From Pseudolabrys sp. (GTDB lineage: Bacteria; Pseudomonadota; Alphaproteobacteria; Rhizobiales; Xanthobacteraceae), in NCBI GenBank assembly GCA_019246455.1, contig JAFAQJ010000193.1:1-6359 (forward strand): 6,359 nucleotides of DNA, in the 5' to 3' direction. The position numbers were made by a program, and so were the translations under genes. Below are positions 5,729-6,359 of the stretch, one piece after another (the first letter of the stretch is position 1; each line of letters opens with the position of its first letter). The notes below the pieces were generated by a model. The model was not told where the DNA came from and did no database searches. It was given only the letters and a program-made list of their open reading frames with translations.

Positions 5729-6359
5729 TTATTGGAAGAGGCGGAGAACGTTCTGGCTGGCCTGGTTGGCGAGCGACAGAGCAGTCGTCGACAACTGCTG
5801 GCGGGTTTGCAAGGCCAAGAGGTTTGCACCTTCCTGGTTGCTGTCCGCGAGCGTCAGGGCGTCCGAGCCGGCCTGCAGGGTGTTGATCATCGCCTTTGTG
5901 TAGTCCTGGCGAACCTGAACGATCGACAAGTTGGACGACAGCGTCTGCGACTGCGAACGCAGCGTGGTCAGCGTCGTCGAAAGCTGAGTCGCGGCGGCGG
6001 TGATGTTTGCCGAAGAGGCCCAGTTGTTGACCGAGGCGTTGATCGCGAGAGCGCCGGCTGATGTATCGGTCACGCCGGTGACAGTGGTGGTCGACGAGTT
6101 GGTTTCGTTGAGCTGCACGGTCAGGCTCTGGCCGTTGAGCAGGTTGACGCCGTTGAAGCCCGAGTCACCAGCGAGCTGGTCGATCTGGGTACGGAGAGCG
6201 TCGAACTGAGAGGCAAGCGTTGCACGGACAGTGGTGTCCGAGGTCTGCTGAGCTTGCGTGGTCAGAGACTGAGCCGACTGCACAAGTTTGGTGATCGCCG
6301 AGATGCCGTTGTTTGCGGCCTGGATCGTGTTGATGGCCGTGGACATCGAGTCGAGAAGG
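5729..6359 (-). CDS. Flagellin, second copy, incomplete (5' end beyond the right edge)
   Basis: This is a second filament subunit. The frame is open to the right edge, so the start is outside; the visible 209 or so residues begin LLDSMSTAINTIQ, equivalent to residue 64 of the neighbouring flagellin. About 63 N-terminal residues are therefore missing if the lengths match. From that shared methionine to the end both products have 205 residues and align without gaps, with 41 differences by hand count (about 80% identity). Most changes fall in the outer domain (NETNSSTTTVTGVTDT region) and in ITAAATQLSTTLTTLRSQ. The C-terminal block GANLLALQTRQQLSTTALSL is identical, and the end is NVLRLFQ. There is no cysteine. 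The ATG at 6346 is internal. The gene ends before a strong intrinsic terminator, so it forms a unit separate from the flagellin-flbT-flaF group, apart from any readthrough. Confidence 0.95.
   Translation of the reverse strand, partial: LLDSMSTAINTIQAANNGISAITKLVQSAQSLTTQAQQTSDTTVRATLASQFDALRTQIDQLAGDSGFNGVNLLNGQSLTVQLNETNSSTTTVTGVTDTSAGALAINASVNNWASSANITAAATQLSTTLTTLRSQSQTLSSNLSIVQVRQDYTKAMINTLQAGSDALTLADSNQEGANLLALQTRQQLSTTALSLANQASQNVLRLFQ

Noticed and set aside
1..6359. Mobile elements, CRISPR repeats, tRNA or other RNA genes, foreign cargo
   Set aside because: I found no transposase, spaced direct repeats or clover-leaf sequence. Almost all of the window is accounted for by flagellar genes in the expected order.

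Overview
This window is part of a flagellar filament and hook-filament junction locus of an alphaproteobacterium, most likely a Hyphomicrobiales member close to Bradyrhizobium or Rhodopseudomonas. The evidence is the flbT and flaF genes (a flagellin regulator pair essentially confined to Alphaproteobacteria), short flagellins of about 270 residues, the sequence style of FlgK and FlgL, and GC-rich DNA. I see no mobile element, RNA gene or CRISPR array, and the gene content is a conventional flagellar locus.

Left half, + strand: the 3' part of flgE (hook protein), then flgK (HAP1) after 49 nt, then flgL (HAP3) after 7 nt. These encode the rod-like hook and the two junction proteins that join hook to filament, and they read as one transcription unit entered before the window.

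Right half, - strand, transcribed leftward from the window's right edge: an incomplete flagellin gene, a strong UUCG-loop intrinsic terminator, a regulatory-looking 53-bp palindrome, a complete second flagellin gene, then flbT 4 nt after the flagellin stop, and flaF overlapping the end of flbT by 59 nt. flaF and flgL converge tail to tail with 3 nt between their stop codons and no visible terminator.

The proteins form one assembly line. FlgE makes the hook, FlgK and FlgL cap it, the two flagellins polymerise onto FlgL, and FlbT and FlaF set how much flagellin is made. Short tandem flagellins with a linked flbT resemble the lateral (LafA-type) system of Bradyrhizobium, but the sequence alone cannot separate a lateral from a polar system. 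The most interesting non-coding signal is the palindrome ahead of the second flagellin. It carries two opposed TTAA-N7-CTAA sites close to the CtrA-box consensus. The flagellin-flbT-flaF gene packing also suggests built-in feedback.
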